Program-made: the position numbers and the translations under genes
Notes under the pieces: model-generated
Told to the model about the DNA's origin: nothing
Seen by the model: the letters and a program-made list of their open reading frames with translations, nothing else
The model's database searches: none
In this document: in pieces, positions 50,681 to 63,563 of the stretch
How the letters are laid out: each line of letters opens with the position of its first letter
How positions within the stretch are numbered: the first letter of the stretch is position 1
Source: Ophthalmolycus amberensis
Taxonomy: Eukaryota > Chordata > Actinopteri > Perciformes > Zoarcidae
Assembly (NCBI GenBank): GCA_024529925.1
Contig: JAFEUB010001215.1
Span: 2,091,001 to 2,155,000, forward strand
Direction: 5' to 3'
DNA length: 64,000 nt

Positions 50681-53600
50681 TTCCTCTCGTTTTTTGCTTC
50701 CTCTCTATTAAAGATTATTTTTTTCAGAGATATATTCCTGCATATTCTTCAGTCTTGCTGCCTTTTCATCCTGCACACTTGTAATCTTGCCGCTGATGAA
50801 TAAATTCGAATGGGGTTTAATGCTTAATGCTTGAAATGATAAATGTAAATATAGAGAGGAAGACCAGGCAATGGAAGAGCATAGTGAATGACAACGAGAG
50901 AGGACAATTCAAATGAAGGGGAACGAGAGATGGCAGTCGGGGAAAAGAGTCGGTGGAAAAAAAGAAACTGGATAAAAGTGGAGCTCTAAATGGGGTGAGG
51001 AGTTCAGAGATGGTTACTGGTGACTAAAAACAAAATCATTTGCCTTTTTGAAAGTTCTACAAATGTACTGGAAGTCGTTCTATCTGCTGAGCTTGGCTGG
51101 AGGGGAGAGTAGTCTTGGTGTCGATGTGCGCATTAAGCAGCCTAAGCACGCTTTGTGTTTGTGAACCAAGTTCATGTGAAGGCCATTACTGTGTGTCGCC
51201 CAACCAATGTGGACTAATATCAATCATAATGGACACATATTTGTGTTTCGGAGGGAAATAAACATCCAAATATAATCACAAATTGGTGTGATTGATTTTT
51301 GGTCAATTCATTGTCACAATTATTTGTAAGCTACGAGCTGCAATAGGCTAACGGCACACGGGACCCCTCCCACCTGCATGAATCAGTGTAACAGGTGCAT
51401 TCAAACTAGCAAAACAGCCAAAACAGTTAGCTAAACACTGGAAATAATAAGATACAAGGTAATGGACAAACATTTGTAATGATTTGCCAAAAGTAATTAA
51501 CAGTGTTAACTAATCTGACAGGGATGGGGCTGAATCAGAGACAAATAACTTTGGTAATGCCTGGTGTAGGCTTAGTTTGAGATGCATCACTTGACAGGTT
51601 CAAGAAAGCAGGTAGAGTTTATTTGATTTTGAGGCAGCCCTGTCCACCCAGTGGTGTGATGCGTGTGTGAGTGTGTGTGTGTGTGTGCGTGATCATCCAC
51701 TGCAGGCTGAGAGCTGTCAGATTAAGGTAGCCTCTAACTGTTTGTGCTTATTAGCCGGCTACATAACACCGACTGCATAACAGAGTCTGGAGGAGGCAAT
51801 AGAGAGGGGAAATAAGGGATTTAAAACATTTAAAAGAGGGAGTTCCCCAGAAGAGAGATGATTTGAGATGGGTGGTAAACAAGAAAAGACTGTTTGGCAC
51901 TAATGGTATTGCAAAACAAGCCTGTGTAAATGGGTGATGGGTGTGTTCTTCCCTGAACGTGACGCAGCATGTGTCACGACTGAGATTATTTCCTGCGTCT
52001 GTCTAAAACACTTCCATATTCTTGAGAATCTAAAAGAGTTTATTTCCGACCGCGCAGAGCCTCTCAAGCTATTTGCCTGCGAGTTGAGCTCATTTCCTAA
52101 TTAATCCCAAATGCAACAATGTCACTGGAACTCGGTTTGCCAGGGTTCAAAGGAAACTCAGTGGGAACAAAGAAAGCCACGGCCTCGCTGTGGCCACAAA
52201 GCGTATCTGAACACCATTTTCTTTAAAAGTATGGCAGTAATGCAAGAAAAATGCACTCCAATTTGAAAAAAAATCTCTTTATTTACAATCCATTTTACAA
52301 ACTTCTTTTGTGTAAACATAAGACACGGTGATTCTGAAGTCCCTTTTTTTTTCAAGGGAATGTTGTAATTCCTCAAATGAAAGCACGACATGAGATGTAA
52401 ATAATCTCTGGCATTTAGTCTCAGATGATGCCAACATTCAGACACTATAAAAAGGATTATGAACACATGCCACACACATGCACCACTACCGAAGGATTTC
52501 ACCATTTACTGTAAGAGCTGAATCATGAGGACACTGGGCACCTTATTAAAACCAGACGTTTGAGAGTGTGTGTGGACAAACTTCTTCATTCTTAAATTCT
52601 TAATGCCTGTACTGTCATGTTCGATTTGAAATGCATTTTGTAGACTGATTATACAATGGGCTATATAAATAAAGTTACTCTAAAGTTATTGATGTCTGCT
52701 GGGTAACTATACTTTTTTAGTACCAAATGTAGCAGAGTATCGAAAACGAATCGTCCTTCATAAGATAAAGCTCACACAAAGACCATGTCAGCAGAATTCA
52801 ACTTTTCATTTGTATTACAAATGTGTTATTTAGACAATTATAGACTCTTTTAGTGACAATGTTTAACATTTGAAGAATTTTGCTGAGGGTTTTATCCAAA
52901 AACATATCTATATTTCATAAAAATAAAGAAATCAGAAACATAGGTATCTTACTATCGCCAGTATGAAAACATTTTAAATGATGCCCGGTCCTTATTGTCC
53001 ATACGAGAGCCAGTATCAGTGAATTCTCTACATATTTCGGACATGCTCCTGATTCAGTTGTCTCAAAATCCACAGCTTTGGTGTAAAGCCACCGTGTATT
53101 TCCTATGAACAGCATGCTAATTCCTACATTCAGTTTACAACACCTAAATACCTGCTTGGGGCTGTCATTTTAAATCCGCCGGGTCGCCTTCGCGAAGTTA
53201 TACTAAGCCCCCCCCCCCTTTTTCAGCAGCAAAGATTGCGCATAACTCAGAGTTAATGTCATATTGAGTGTACAGCAGCCACTGACTGGCCATATCAAGC
53301 TACTCCGTCCATAAAGCTTTTGTCAGCATGTAATCAAGTTGATGGGGTGCAGCGGCATTACGGAGAGCGCGGGAGGATAAAACAAAGTGTTTGATTTATA
53401 AATACCGTTTGCAGAATTTGACATCGGTGTTCATAAATTGTTTGAGAGGAAATGGGGAGGTTGTGGAGAGAATTGTTGCTGCTACAGTTCATGTAAATAG
53501 CCGCCTGCAGTCATTGATTTCCAATAAATATTCAACCACTAACTGAAGATCCTATTGCGTTATAATGTTTGGTACTGTTACATATTGTCCCTTTGTTTGT

Positions 53601-53943
53601 GGAGGGGAAAACATGGTGACTATTTCTTCCAATCTGCCTCATATTCTCCCCCTCCATCTTTCCTTCTCTGGGGCGTCTCCATCCATCTACCCCTGCCGTC
53701 CCGTCCTAATCTTCCATCAAGCACTGAGAGCTTGTTTATGAGCGCTCAGCCTTTTCGATCTCTCCATTCATCTTTCGCTTCCCGCCCTCCGCCCCTCCGC
53801 CATCCATCCATCCGTTATTTATCCTCGAGGCCCAGACAATGATGACTGTTCCCTGGAACACATTTACCCCCCCCCCCCCTCCCCTCCCCCCTCCATGTGT
53901 TTCTCCCTCAATCCATCCACCCATCCCCGGACCCTCTCATGCT
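50681..53943. other. Intergenic region between ccdc146 and gsap (tail to tail)
   Basis: No gene is supportable. A - strand AATAAA (TTTATT at about 52278) could be a distal gsap polyadenylation signal. C runs lie near 53209-53218 and 53869-53882. The 115-codon open frame near 52158-52505 (-) has no recognisable features. Confidence 0.5.
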
Positions 53944-54044
53944 TCATTTCTCTTCAAAGCCCAGCAGTATTAGTGTCTGCTTCAGAGCCGTCTCCTCCAC
54001 GAACTTGGCGTCCACGTTCTCCTGCTCCTCGAAAGGGTTCAGAG
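53944..54044 (-). CDS. gsap: gsap last coding exon (stop codon)
   Basis: Acceptor cctgtgttgcag; encodes LNPFEEQENVDAKFVEETA, then LKQTLILLGFEEK and TGA. Human ends NVDAEFVEEAALKHTAMLLGL, so the fish protein has a few extra residues (FEEK). Confidence 0.94.
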
Positions 54045-55144
54045 CTGCAACACAGGAAGGAGGAGTTAGAGAGGGATTTAGCTTCTTGTACACAGGATGC
54101 AACGCTTCCTTCCTTCCTTCCAAAGCACGCACATAAACGCACACATTCTGTCTTAATCCTCCAAAGGTGTCCGAAGGTATCTAAACCAGGACACTCGCAC
54201 ATACACTACCTTGCTCCTCGATATCGGAGAGTATTTTTGCCAAGTAGGTAAGGGGCAGAAACTCAGGTCTGAAGCCTGGCTTGTCTCTGCTGGTGAACGC
54301 ACATCCCTGAGGAGGAGGAAGATAAAAAAAAACACAACTGTGGGCTCTGCAGTTTTCAAGGATGCACACAGTCGAGAGAAATCTGCAGCAAACCCCCCAA
54401 ACTAGTCACCTTAACTCACTTGTTTCTTCTTCTGAATGAAGTTTGACAGCCATAAATTCTTATCATGTCATTGCACAAAATGCCACTGGCTCCGCTGGCC
54501 CAATTAGCTGACTGAAACCAGCCAATAGCATCATGAAGTGTGTGGATGATGTGTTAGCTGTACAGCTGGGGGTCACTGTTTAAACACGTTTGATGAAGAA
54601 TGCCAAAGAGGACATTGTTTTTGTTTTGTTTCTGTAACACTGCAGAAATAAACGCTTTTTTTCTGGAGTTAACATTTTTAGGGCTGCAAGGATTCCTTGT
54701 CAGAAACTTGTGATAGTAGCTCATCACAACGTTTCCAGAGCCCAAGGGGATTACTTCAAAAAGCTTGTCTTGTCCGACCAACAGTCCAAAACCCAAACAA
54801 AGATGTGAAACAGAGAAAAACACAACAGCCTCACATTTGAGGAGCTGGATCCAGCGTTTTTTAGCTTATCCAACACTGTGGTTTATGATCAAATACCTGC
54901 ACAACTCGAGACATTCCCACAAGCCTCGGCTGTACTTTGTGTTTATTGCTAATGAGCAAATGTTGTGTCTGCTCGTCTTCGGTGCGTTTAGTGTGTGCGT
55001 CACTCTCTGCGGCATGTGTGACACACCGTGCTGTGTTACCTTGTTGTTGTGTTTCTCTAGCAGCGTGCCGGCATAATCTCTGGAGATTGAAGCTGAGCTG
55101 ACAGGATGGTCCCACATATGGTAGATCCTCTGCTCCATAGGCTA

Positions 55145-55194
<50 letters not shown>

Positions 55195-58100
55195 AGTTTA
55201 CATTTTAGACATGTAGCTCATGTTGTCATGAGAAGAAATAATCCCTGGGGCAAGTGAACATCTGTCCCCTTCTATTTTGCCGCTTGGAACTCAACGCCAA
55301 TATTGAGGAGTTGACTGCTAATGAGGCATTCCAGAGAACTCATCGTTTCCAGCGTTGAGCAACGCACGCAACAGTAATAAAAAACACTCAAGCAAAGAAG
55401 AGACTACAGGTGTGACTGACAATGACATTGAGATGAGATTGGGATTGATGGGTCATAGCACTGGGCAGTAACTGGCAAACATAAACATTGTGAAATATTT
55501 GAAGAGAAATACCTTGATATCAACACACAAGGCTATAGTCTGAACTTGCGAGCAGCTGGTGTATCTCTTGTTGATTTGTTACTGCAGAAGTGTGAAGTAC
55601 AATATGAGGTTTACCGGCATTCCATGGGCTTCAAAGATGTATATCATAAGAGGGATGTGGGTGCTGGTTTTAGCCAAGACATATACATTTACTACAGTTT
55701 GCCAGCGTCTCCTGTTTTCTCGCAGTGTGTGTGTGTGTGTGTGTGTTGTAACTGCTAAATCTCTCCTGCCTGCCAAACTCACCCAACAAAAGTCTGATGG
55801 GCAGGAAACAGAACAGAGACACGAAACACTCGACATTCCTCTGACCACAATGCGGACGGAACACACCCACACGCACGCACACACACACACGCACACGCAC
55901 ACACACACACGCACACACACACACGCACACACACACACACACACACGCACACACACACACACACACACAACTACAGAGGAATAACACTCTGTCCACACGG
56001 GAACCCAAAGCAGTTACACAAGTGTTAGGGACACAGACTCGGTAGTAACTGCCTACACTACCCATCGTCAACACACACACACACACACACACAGCAGCCG
56101 GTTACACATGGGCTTTGTGATTGGCTTGAGGGGGGCTTGAGGGAGATGAGACCCAAAATAACTTCAAACTCTTTATTGGACCGGAATGGGAAGTTTGGGG
56201 AGAGAACCATTCGAGAAAAGATCAAAACTGTCCCCCTCACTACTAGATGGGATGACAATAGCCTCGTGCATTGTTCTGGCTGAGACATTCACACCGCCCA
56301 CGAACTGCTGCCTCTCTCAGCCCTGTCCTCCGAGTTTGTACGCTCAACATATTATCATTTGGATGGCAGACTCTAAACTATTCCTGGCCCTGCATAAAAA
56401 CCTCATGGGTGAAAACACACACACACACACACACTCACACAGAAGTACCTCAGGGAGTCTCTTGAGTATGCTGAACTTCAGTCTCTCGTTGGCATCACTG
56501 TTGTCCAAATCTAAACACAAAGACAGAGGTGAAAAGAGGAGACATGGTGCCAATTACTCTTCTGAAGACAAATGTTCTGTATCTGGAGACACTTCATGTC
56601 AAATAAATGCAAATAAAATCAGCAAAATCCAAGATTGCTATAACTACTATAAACCTTTTTCCCATGCTGATTTCCACGGATAAAAAAAAGAATTAGAGGG
56701 AAATTTCCATTTTATAGAAAACAGAAAATGTTTTGGCAATCAAGGCTTCACAAATGATCCCCCAGCAACACTTTAAGACTTTTCACAGAATGTATTTGTT
56801 GTGTGTCACAGTGAGATCCATCCATTCTAAAAGAGCACAGAGAGCCTCTGACATCCTTTGACCCGGCAACCTGCTTTGACAGCTCCTGGATGGCTCCTCG
56901 GTGCTGAGAAGCATTCTGGAGGAGATGTAAGTCATCCGGGATGTTATAAGAACCAGAAAAAAAAACCTGACTTCTCAAGGCGAGCAGATGATAAATTCAG
57001 AGTTCGAGCCAGATTATTCATCTTCTTTTGTTAAACTTTCTGCACCAATACAGTCCAACACATTGGCACCATTACTGCAGCTGCTGCACCTGATTATCTT
57101 TTTGGGTTAGAATGACCTGAGCTCCTCCACCAGCAGAGGTTATTAGTCTCGGGATGTCTTTCAGTTGGTCAGTACACCACTTTGGTCCAGACTGAACTAT
57201 CTCAACAACTTCTGGATGGATTCTCATAAAGTTTTGTACAGACATTCATATTCCCAAGAGGATGAATCTTAATGACTTTGATCATCAGATGAGAAATTCT
57301 AGATGAGACGGTTTGTGTGTGTTTGTAATGAGGCAGAAAGAGCACACCTGCCCGGCCAACTGTCCAGGATAAACTAGTAGAAATCTAAATAAATATGTAC
57401 TTATTTGATCAATTCCTTGAGAGAAGTGACGCATGAACCCTCTCACTTCAAAGCCCTGAAACATTCTTTTCTCTCACTTTGAAGTTTAAAACCATTTGGA
57501 CCGGCTCCTTTAAATAGTCTTTTGATCTTTGTTTTGTTCTCTTCATGAGAAATGTAAACCACCACAAGATCAAGAGCGACGAGGATATTTTGGTTCCGTT
57601 GAGGTCAGTGCCGAAGTTTAGCCTTGAAACAATACACACTGAGACAGATCAATGTTTTTGAGCACGGCACTGAATCCCCATGGTAGCTAATCCTAACCGC
57701 TGACCTCTCCGCACAAACGATGACAAAGGTAGACAAAGAAAAGAAGACGTGTCTTGCTTATTTCATGAGTCCGTGTGGTAAACGTTCACACATAATGATA
57801 ACCAGTGAAGTCAGCCGCCAACATGCTCTACTAGTGCTCACAGCTCTGTGATGTGAGCTTCAGCGCCATATTGTATCTCTGCATGCTCGGGGGAAGCATT
57901 CATTAAATGAATAAATAAGACGTGAACTCATTATTATACAAAATATAATGTCCCTTTCCATGACAGTGGAGATGTTTCCTGGCCCTCACCTCAGCACAAT
58001 AACAAATAATCCTGAATCAATGAATTAAATTCGTAATTCATTCTTAAACTTAATGAGGCTACACATGCTACCAAATAGCTAGCTAGCTGGTTCTATAACA

Positions 58101-60449
58101 GATGTTACAAAATGAAAAATAAACTGCAAGAAAAAATTCAGGTAAAATTTGATGAAAATTTAAAGATGAAATGCGAAAAATAAGTAATTGAGTTTTAATA
58201 ACTTATCATAATTCTGGCATTATGTCGGTGCTCATATTAGAGCCGTTCGCATCTGTTCGTCCCACTAATTGGCCTGTGGGTTTTGGGGGTTTCTGGGGTA
58301 ATTCACAGTAACTCATAACAGGTGCAGCGCAGTATCAGCCACCTGTGTGACTGTGGGAATGCTGAAAATATTGCTGAATGCTGAGAAGCTAAAAAAAATA
58401 ATGAAGAAATAATTTAACCAGTTACTAAAAATAATAAAACGTGTTTTTTTTCATTATGAAATTTCATCCCAACAAACCTTGGACGCTGCAAATTCCAGCA
58501 GACCTCTAATTTACAGCTCAAAGCTGGAACAATTCTTAGTTTGCAGATGATGCACAACTTTTTCTTTCCGTTCCACTTCTACATGCAAATGCATGATCTA
58601 ACTAAAAAAAATGTCCATGTCATTTCCCAGGTTCTTCACCCCAAGAAGTGGGCCTGGCTGAGCCGAAACAGCTTTTACTGTTCACTGCGTGGAGGCCTGG
58701 AGCCCCGTTGGCTCGTCCAGCTGTGTTTTTACAAATAGAAGTGAAAATCGAGGGCAAGCCCTTATTTCTGCAAGAGTCAGCGAATCATGCCGGAGCTCGA
58801 AGCATTCTACATCTGTTTTTATAGTTCTCAGTCATCTAATCGTGTTCTCCTTCTACCTGCTACTTGTTAAAGGGGTCAAACAAAGCCAAATGCCCGACGA
58901 CAAAAACTCAGCTTTTACTTAGTGTGTGGCTGCACTTTTCTCGGCATCAGACAAACTCCGTCATTTCAGGAAGATGCTGACGTTTGTGGAATGTTTTTAC
59001 TTTTTACATCCCTGTCTGAATCCATTTCCTGTATTAATTTGCATATCTTCATTACAGAAGAGAAAGCAGCACAAAGAGAAAGAGCCTCATGCTCCCCAAC
59101 GACAACCTCTAATATAGTTTCTGCATTATGAATGATGTCACGTTTTAAACTTCGTCATACTAATGTGGTTTTTTAGACATCGATAGTAAAACGATGATAG
59201 GTTTGGAAATACTGAATACAGCCTTCTGATTTAACGGGCAATCCGCTCTGCGTTTATCAACTTAAGTACAACAATGTTTTTGTGTTGTTCTCCTGTCGTT
59301 TGTTATCATATCTTTTCCCATATTGATTTGCAAGCTTATATATTATTTTCATTATAACAGCATGTCATAAAACAATTAAACAATGATTATTTGATTTAGT
59401 TTTTTAATGTTGTCGTTTTTTTTTTTTTTTTATTGGACAAATTGGTGCAAGACAATTCATCCTGAGAGGAACATGAACGTCTGTAGACAAGTTTATAGCA
59501 ATCCATCCAATAGCTGTTGAGATATTTCAGTCTGGACATGATTGAATTTTCTTTCTCACATACGCAAAAATGTAGCTGTGTGTTTATAAAGCACTTACTG
59601 TGTGTGTGTGTGTGTGTGTGTGTACCTGTCATGAGCCGAGACACAAAGGTCTCAGTGAGCTGCAGGAAGCCGTGATCAATGTACTGCAGGAAGGTGTGAT
59701 GAGGGAGGCAACGCACAGCAAACACCGCTAGCAGGGTGTGATAGCCTGGAGAGAGACGGAGAGACAACAGTGGGGCAGATGAAGAGAAAGACGAGGGAGA
59801 AACTTCTGATGTTCCTGAAAACAACAAAGGAAGCGAAAGAGTAAAACAATACTAAGAGTCTTCAGCCATGCTCGCGGCTCTGTGAGGCCGCATTTAGACA
59901 CAGCCGTGCTTTGAGCTTCACGCTATCGTCAGCATCCAGCAACATGTTCACGTTGACAATGCTGAAGAAGACGTTTAGGTATTGGACAAAGAGCTGTGCC
60001 GTTAGCATGGCCAAGTAATCGGGTTGTTTTTTTTCTCAACTTGTATTCACCAAAAGGGACACAGACTCAGTTTGCCTGGTGTTTTACAGCTTCACACCCA
60101 ATTAACACACATTTACACCTGCAGCCTCAGTGTCAAGGGTGTGCTGCCTTGCTTCAGGGCATTTGTCTTTTCCCCCCGTTGCCGATTCTTACCTGCAAAC
60201 TTCTCCTCACAAGCAACTCAAATCAAGTGTGTAAAAGTGGGATTTATATGGCAAACACTGGCAAATGAATTCAAATTATTGAAAATGTATTCACACTCTG
60301 CTCTGGCCATGTCTGCGCTATGCTAATGTTTAACATATTTTTGGTTACATTAGTGCTGAAGAGAGCGGGTCTGTTGTCCCTCAGTGCAAACACACATTGT
60401 TATTCTGGGTGAGACAGAGACGGACTGGATTAAAACAACTAAAAGCGTG

Positions 60450-60486
<37 letters not shown>

Positions 60487-60597
60487 GGACGGTACCTGGA
60501 GGAAGGGGCAGGCAGAGACCCCTCGTGGCTTCCAGGATCCGAAACATGAAGTGAAACACCGACCACTCGGCTGGACTGCCCCGCTGCGTGCTGGAAA

Positions 60598-60639
<42 letters not shown>

Positions 60640-63563
60640 GCACAGAAGAATTTGGACTGGAATGTTATGTAATGTGAGCGCACACGTGAAGAGGGGTAAT
60701 CAACAGTTTGCTCATGTGGACACACACAGCGGGGAGTGATGGAGGGTCTGGAGCACACATGGGTGAAGATGAATACACGCACACACACACACACACACAC
60801 ACACTCAGAGTGCTTTATACTTTACATTACATTAATCAGAAACTTTAAAGGAGACACGCACTGACGATGGAGGAGTACTCACAGGCACAAAACATGAGGG
60901 CCGAGTTTGTACTTCAGCCAGACTGACTCCAGCATGTGTCTGACGAGCTCCAGCTAAGCACACACACACAGAGACACACACACACACACGTTAGTGCTTC
61001 GGGAAGGAGATGCTCGGTTAGATTCCAATGAAACGAGACATTTTTCTGCCACGACGCTGTTTTCTTTGAGGAAATGAACACTTGTTCGATGATGAGTTTC
61101 CTCGCTTCCCTCTTTTTCTTTTTCCTACTTCCCATATTCACATCCACTGAAAAAAGAGAGCAGTGGTTCCGGATGTGAACACATCATTTCACAACACATC
61201 TTTCAGCATGCAGCATTCATCTGAACGCACTTGACTCATCTGAAACATGCCAGCTGCGTGCTGGAGCACACGCACATTACGCACTCATTCTTTTCCACGA
61301 ATGACCCGTCGCTCATCTCCTGTAGAATAACAGGAAGACGAGCTGCCTCACTCACATCCTGCACACCAGTAGGAATCCCTCCACCAATGTCCTCCACTGA
61401 CCTCAAGGAAATTCAATTAGCTTCGCTTGTGTAACGAACATGCCCAAAATTAAGAGACGAACATAATAATCAGCTTCCCTGTTGTTGGTTTTTTTAACGT
61501 CTCCTGCACAGTTTTCTTCGTCTAATTAGCACATTTGCCATGCAACATTTTTCATGTAGTCTATACACGAGTTAGGGAATGGATTCCCAAATAAATTACC
61601 ACAGAGGAATTTTCTCCATCAATACAGATGAAGAAAGTAATACTTTAAAAGTCAAAAACTGCTCTTAATTGGCAAGCAATCTGGTTCACAGTATACAATT
61701 TGCGTCATCAGATATTCATTGTTAAAATTAATTAATTAGTTGATCATTTCTTTCCTCTTCAACTAACATCTCGTGCGCTCGTTGCTGCATTAAAAGGGAT
61801 ACAAATATGTAGCGGAGATGTTTTTGTGCTAAAAACAAAAAAGTCAAACAAGTGATTTAAAGCCACAGACTCATACACGCTATCCCCAGTGTGACTTTCT
61901 CTGCGAACAAAATCTGGAATCAGCGATTTGTCTTAATGAGCCCCGGCCCAGCAAAGAGACGGGATTTACTCAGTGTGGCTCCCCTGCTGAGGAACAACCC
62001 TGGGTATAGAATCACTTTTTCTGCATAGTTGTGAATATTGCAGCCTATTTCAATTAATTCCATTGCTTTTATTATGCATTTTTAACTCGTCATTCACATT
62101 CAGCTATTAGCGGGTTGTTCTTTGCTCTGACATTGGCTGTGTTATGAAAAGGAATGTATCTCAGTTGTCTGTAGCAACAGGGAGAGGAAATAAATAACAA
62201 TGACAATAATGTGCTGCGGAGCTGTAATCTATCATAACAGAAATTCTCTGGCTCTTAAAAGCTGTAATCTATTTCACCCCAAACTTCTCCCCTGTGTCAA
62301 CGCAGCCATTAGTCTCAATAAGCACCGACAAGAGGGGTAGATGTTCTTTATTTGTGGAGGGGAAGTCAGCCCTCTTTTGAAAATATACCTCTCTGAGTTT
62401 TTAAAGCATGAGTCAGCTTGATGTGGAAGCACATCACCCTGTCGTTGAGTTACTCGACTGTTCTTGAGCTAAAACGTCCCTGAAGGAGGCTCCTTATGGG
62501 TCCTTTTGAGTGTGCGTGTTTTAATAAACCCCGCTGCCCGGATGAGAGACTTTTTTTCATTTTCACTCCCTTGAATAAATTCAATAATAACCACGTTTGC
62601 CGGGACGCGGGGCGATGCCAAAAACGATTACAGACGTGCCTTCTTCTATTACTTTCATTCGGAGTCTGAAGGCGCAGGCAAAAACTCATAAGCCTGTCGT
62701 ACGGAGCTGAGCCACCGACCTATCCAGCTGAGAGCAGGCGGGATTTGTTTCGTCTTTGTTACTCTGTCATTTGCAATTCCGTAAAGTCCCGAAACGTGGT
62801 GCGTCCTGCTTTCTATTCAATTCCAGCCTTACCCTTGGCCTGATTTAATACTGTTGTGTTGATATATGCTCTATGTCTGCTTTCAGCGGCTCCTAGCTGG
62901 GAACGGATTTACCTCCCAGGAATACTAAAGACTGACTTTACAGAACCAAGTACCTCTATATAGGGTACTGAGACGGAGAGTGGTAACGTCTTTCCGCTCG
63001 GTTATGCACATCCCACCTGCCGCTCTTTGGGTGGATACAAAGGGGCGTAGTGATATTCATATCTATATATATTTGGGATACACATTGTGCTCCCCCACCC
63101 CCCACAAAAAGTCCCTGAGTGGTTGAGGATACATGTCTTAACCGGAGAAGTGTTTGTTTCAGAGGACTGAAGCGGCGACCTGATGGCTTCCAGCAACCCT
63201 CTCTCATCTGAAGAGCACACGTCCATCTGTCAGAGCATTTAACTAAAGTGGGGAACTCGCTGCCTCTTCCACTGAGCGATCCTCGCTGTGAAGAGCACTT
63301 AACCTTGCCGAAAAAAGAGTAAGGGCAAGCATTAAATAAACATAACTCGAAGAACGATGTACCTTTTTGAATAAAAGAAGGTTCACGGGAGTATGTACGC
63401 TGGTCCTGACCCTCTCTCTATCTGTCCAACACACACACACACACACACACAAACGCGGTGTACCAACCAGTTTGGCGACATAGTTGACAACCAGCGAGTC
63501 GATCTTCTTCTTCCCCATACGAGGCAGATGTCTGCTCAGATGCTCCCGGAGCTTGTCAACCGT
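53944..63563 (-). CDS. gsap: gsap: gamma-secretase activating protein, C-terminal eight coding exons (partial)
   Basis: Exons 63468-63563, 60883-60953, 60496-60590, 59626-59745, 56449-56510, 55040-55141, 54210-54306 and 53944-54044 join in frame to 247 codons plus stop. The translation matches the end of remembered human GSAP, with shared blocks SRGS-like QRGSPAEWSVFH, RILEAT, LPLPPG.HTL, CLPHHTFLQYID, LTET, DLDN....LKFSI, WDHPVSS, EFLPLTYLAKILSDIE and ENVDAKFVEETALK. Human GSAP is cleaved to a C-terminal fragment of about 16 kDa that binds gamma-secretase and the APP C-terminal fragment. The part here covers that region and some sequence before it. No frame break is seen. The 5' exons (most of the protein) lie beyond the right edge. 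It is tail to tail with ccdc146. Confidence 0.93.
54210..54306 (-). CDS. gsap: gsap coding exon, second from last
   Basis: Acceptor ttcctcctcctcag; encodes GCAFTSRDKPGFRPEFLPL, then TYLAKILSDIEEQ; donor gtagtg. Human: SVEFLPLNYFIEILTDIE. Confidence 0.92.
55040..55141 (-). CDS. gsap: gsap coding exon, third from last
   Basis: It encodes PMEQRIYHMWDHPVSSASI, then SRDYAGTLLEKHNNK; donor gtaaca. The WDHP.SS..ISR block is diagnostic of GSAP. The acceptor tttgtag follows a (GT) tract of about 22 units in the gene's sense. Confidence 0.93.
55147..55190 (-). repeat. (CA)n microsatellite, a GT tract before the gsap acceptor at 55141
   Basis: About 22 CA units on the + strand. In the gsap sense it is (GT)n, separated from exon 55040-55141 by tttgtag. 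Confidence 0.95.
55860..55970. repeat. Compound (CA)n/(CACG)n microsatellite
   Basis: An interrupted CA tract with regularly placed CG steps (acgcacgcac, acacacacgcac) inside a gsap intron. A second CA run lies at 56070-56093. Confidence 0.95.
56449..56510 (-). CDS. gsap: gsap coding exon, fourth from last
   Basis: Acceptor ctttgtgtttag; encodes (D)LDNSDANERLKFSILKRL and PE; donor gtactt. Human: KDLDNTEKNEKLKFSIIVRLP. Confidence 0.92.
57112..57312 (-). repeat. Dispersed teleost repeat, copy 3 (inverted)
   Basis: Words ctttggtccagactgaacta, tctcaacaacttctggatgg, attctcataaagttttgtac, agacattcatattcccaaga and ggatgaatcttaatgacttt follow the reverse strand of the family at 7265. Recognition from memory. 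Confidence 0.75.
59428..59545 (+). repeat. Dispersed teleost repeat, copy 4
   Basis: Words attggacaaattggtgcaag, aattcatcctgagaggaaca, tgaacgtctgtagacaag and caatccatccaatagctgtt, then gagatatttcag. Same family as copy 3 in the opposite orientation. Confidence 0.75.
59626..59745 (-). CDS. gsap: gsap coding exon, fifth from last
   Basis: Acceptor gtctctctccag; encodes YHTLLAVFAVRCLPHHTFL, then QYIDHGFLQLTETFVSRLM; the donor gtacac runs straight into (AC)n. Human: FHTLHTILGVQCLPLHNLLHCID. Confidence 0.94.
59862..59990 (+). repeat. Dispersed teleost repeat, copy 5
   Basis: Words cagccatgctcgcggctctg, tgaggccgcatttagacaca and gccgtgctttgagcttcacg match the 5' end of the same family. A few hundred bases later, ctatgctaatgtttaac (60318) may be its diverged continuation. 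Confidence 0.6.
60496..60590 (-). CDS. gsap: gsap coding exon, sixth from last
   Basis: Acceptor gcgttttccag after a (GT)n tract; encodes TQRGSPAEWSVFHFMFRIL, then EATRGLCLPLPP; donor gtaccg, followed by a (CA)n-rich intron start. Human: SRGSAAEFAVFHIMTRILEAT. Confidence 0.94.
60883..60953 (-). CDS. gsap: gsap coding exon, seventh from last
   Basis: Acceptor gtgtgcttag after GT-rich sequence; encodes LELVRHMLESVWLKYKLGP and HVLC; donor gtgagt. Human: LDLICHIVETNWRKHNLHSWVLHF. Confidence 0.9.
60954..63467 (-). other. gsap intron (2.5 kb)
   Basis: AT-rich non-coding sequence with no recognised exon or repeat apart from short CA tracts at both ends. Confidence 0.6.
63468..63563 (-). CDS. gsap: gsap coding exon, eighth from last (most upstream in window)
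   Basis: Acceptor tttacattgcag; encodes TVDKLREHLSRHLPRMGKK, then KIDSLVVNYVAKL. The donor gttggt is weak but fixed by continuity with human ISKLLDLI. Human: SELKDHFLRHLQGVEKKKIEQM. Confidence 0.9.

Larger units (their letters stand above)
56511..59625 (-). other. gsap intron (3.1 kb)
   Basis: Non-coding, AT-rich, with teleost repeat fragments at 57112-57310 and 59428-59545 and a T-rich stretch near 59418-59430. No exon is recognised. Confidence 0.6.

Noticed and set aside
52158..52505. 115-codon open frame on the - strand between ccdc146 and gsap
   Set aside because: No motif, no family resemblance, AT-rich random-like composition; it may lie in a gsap 3' UTR.
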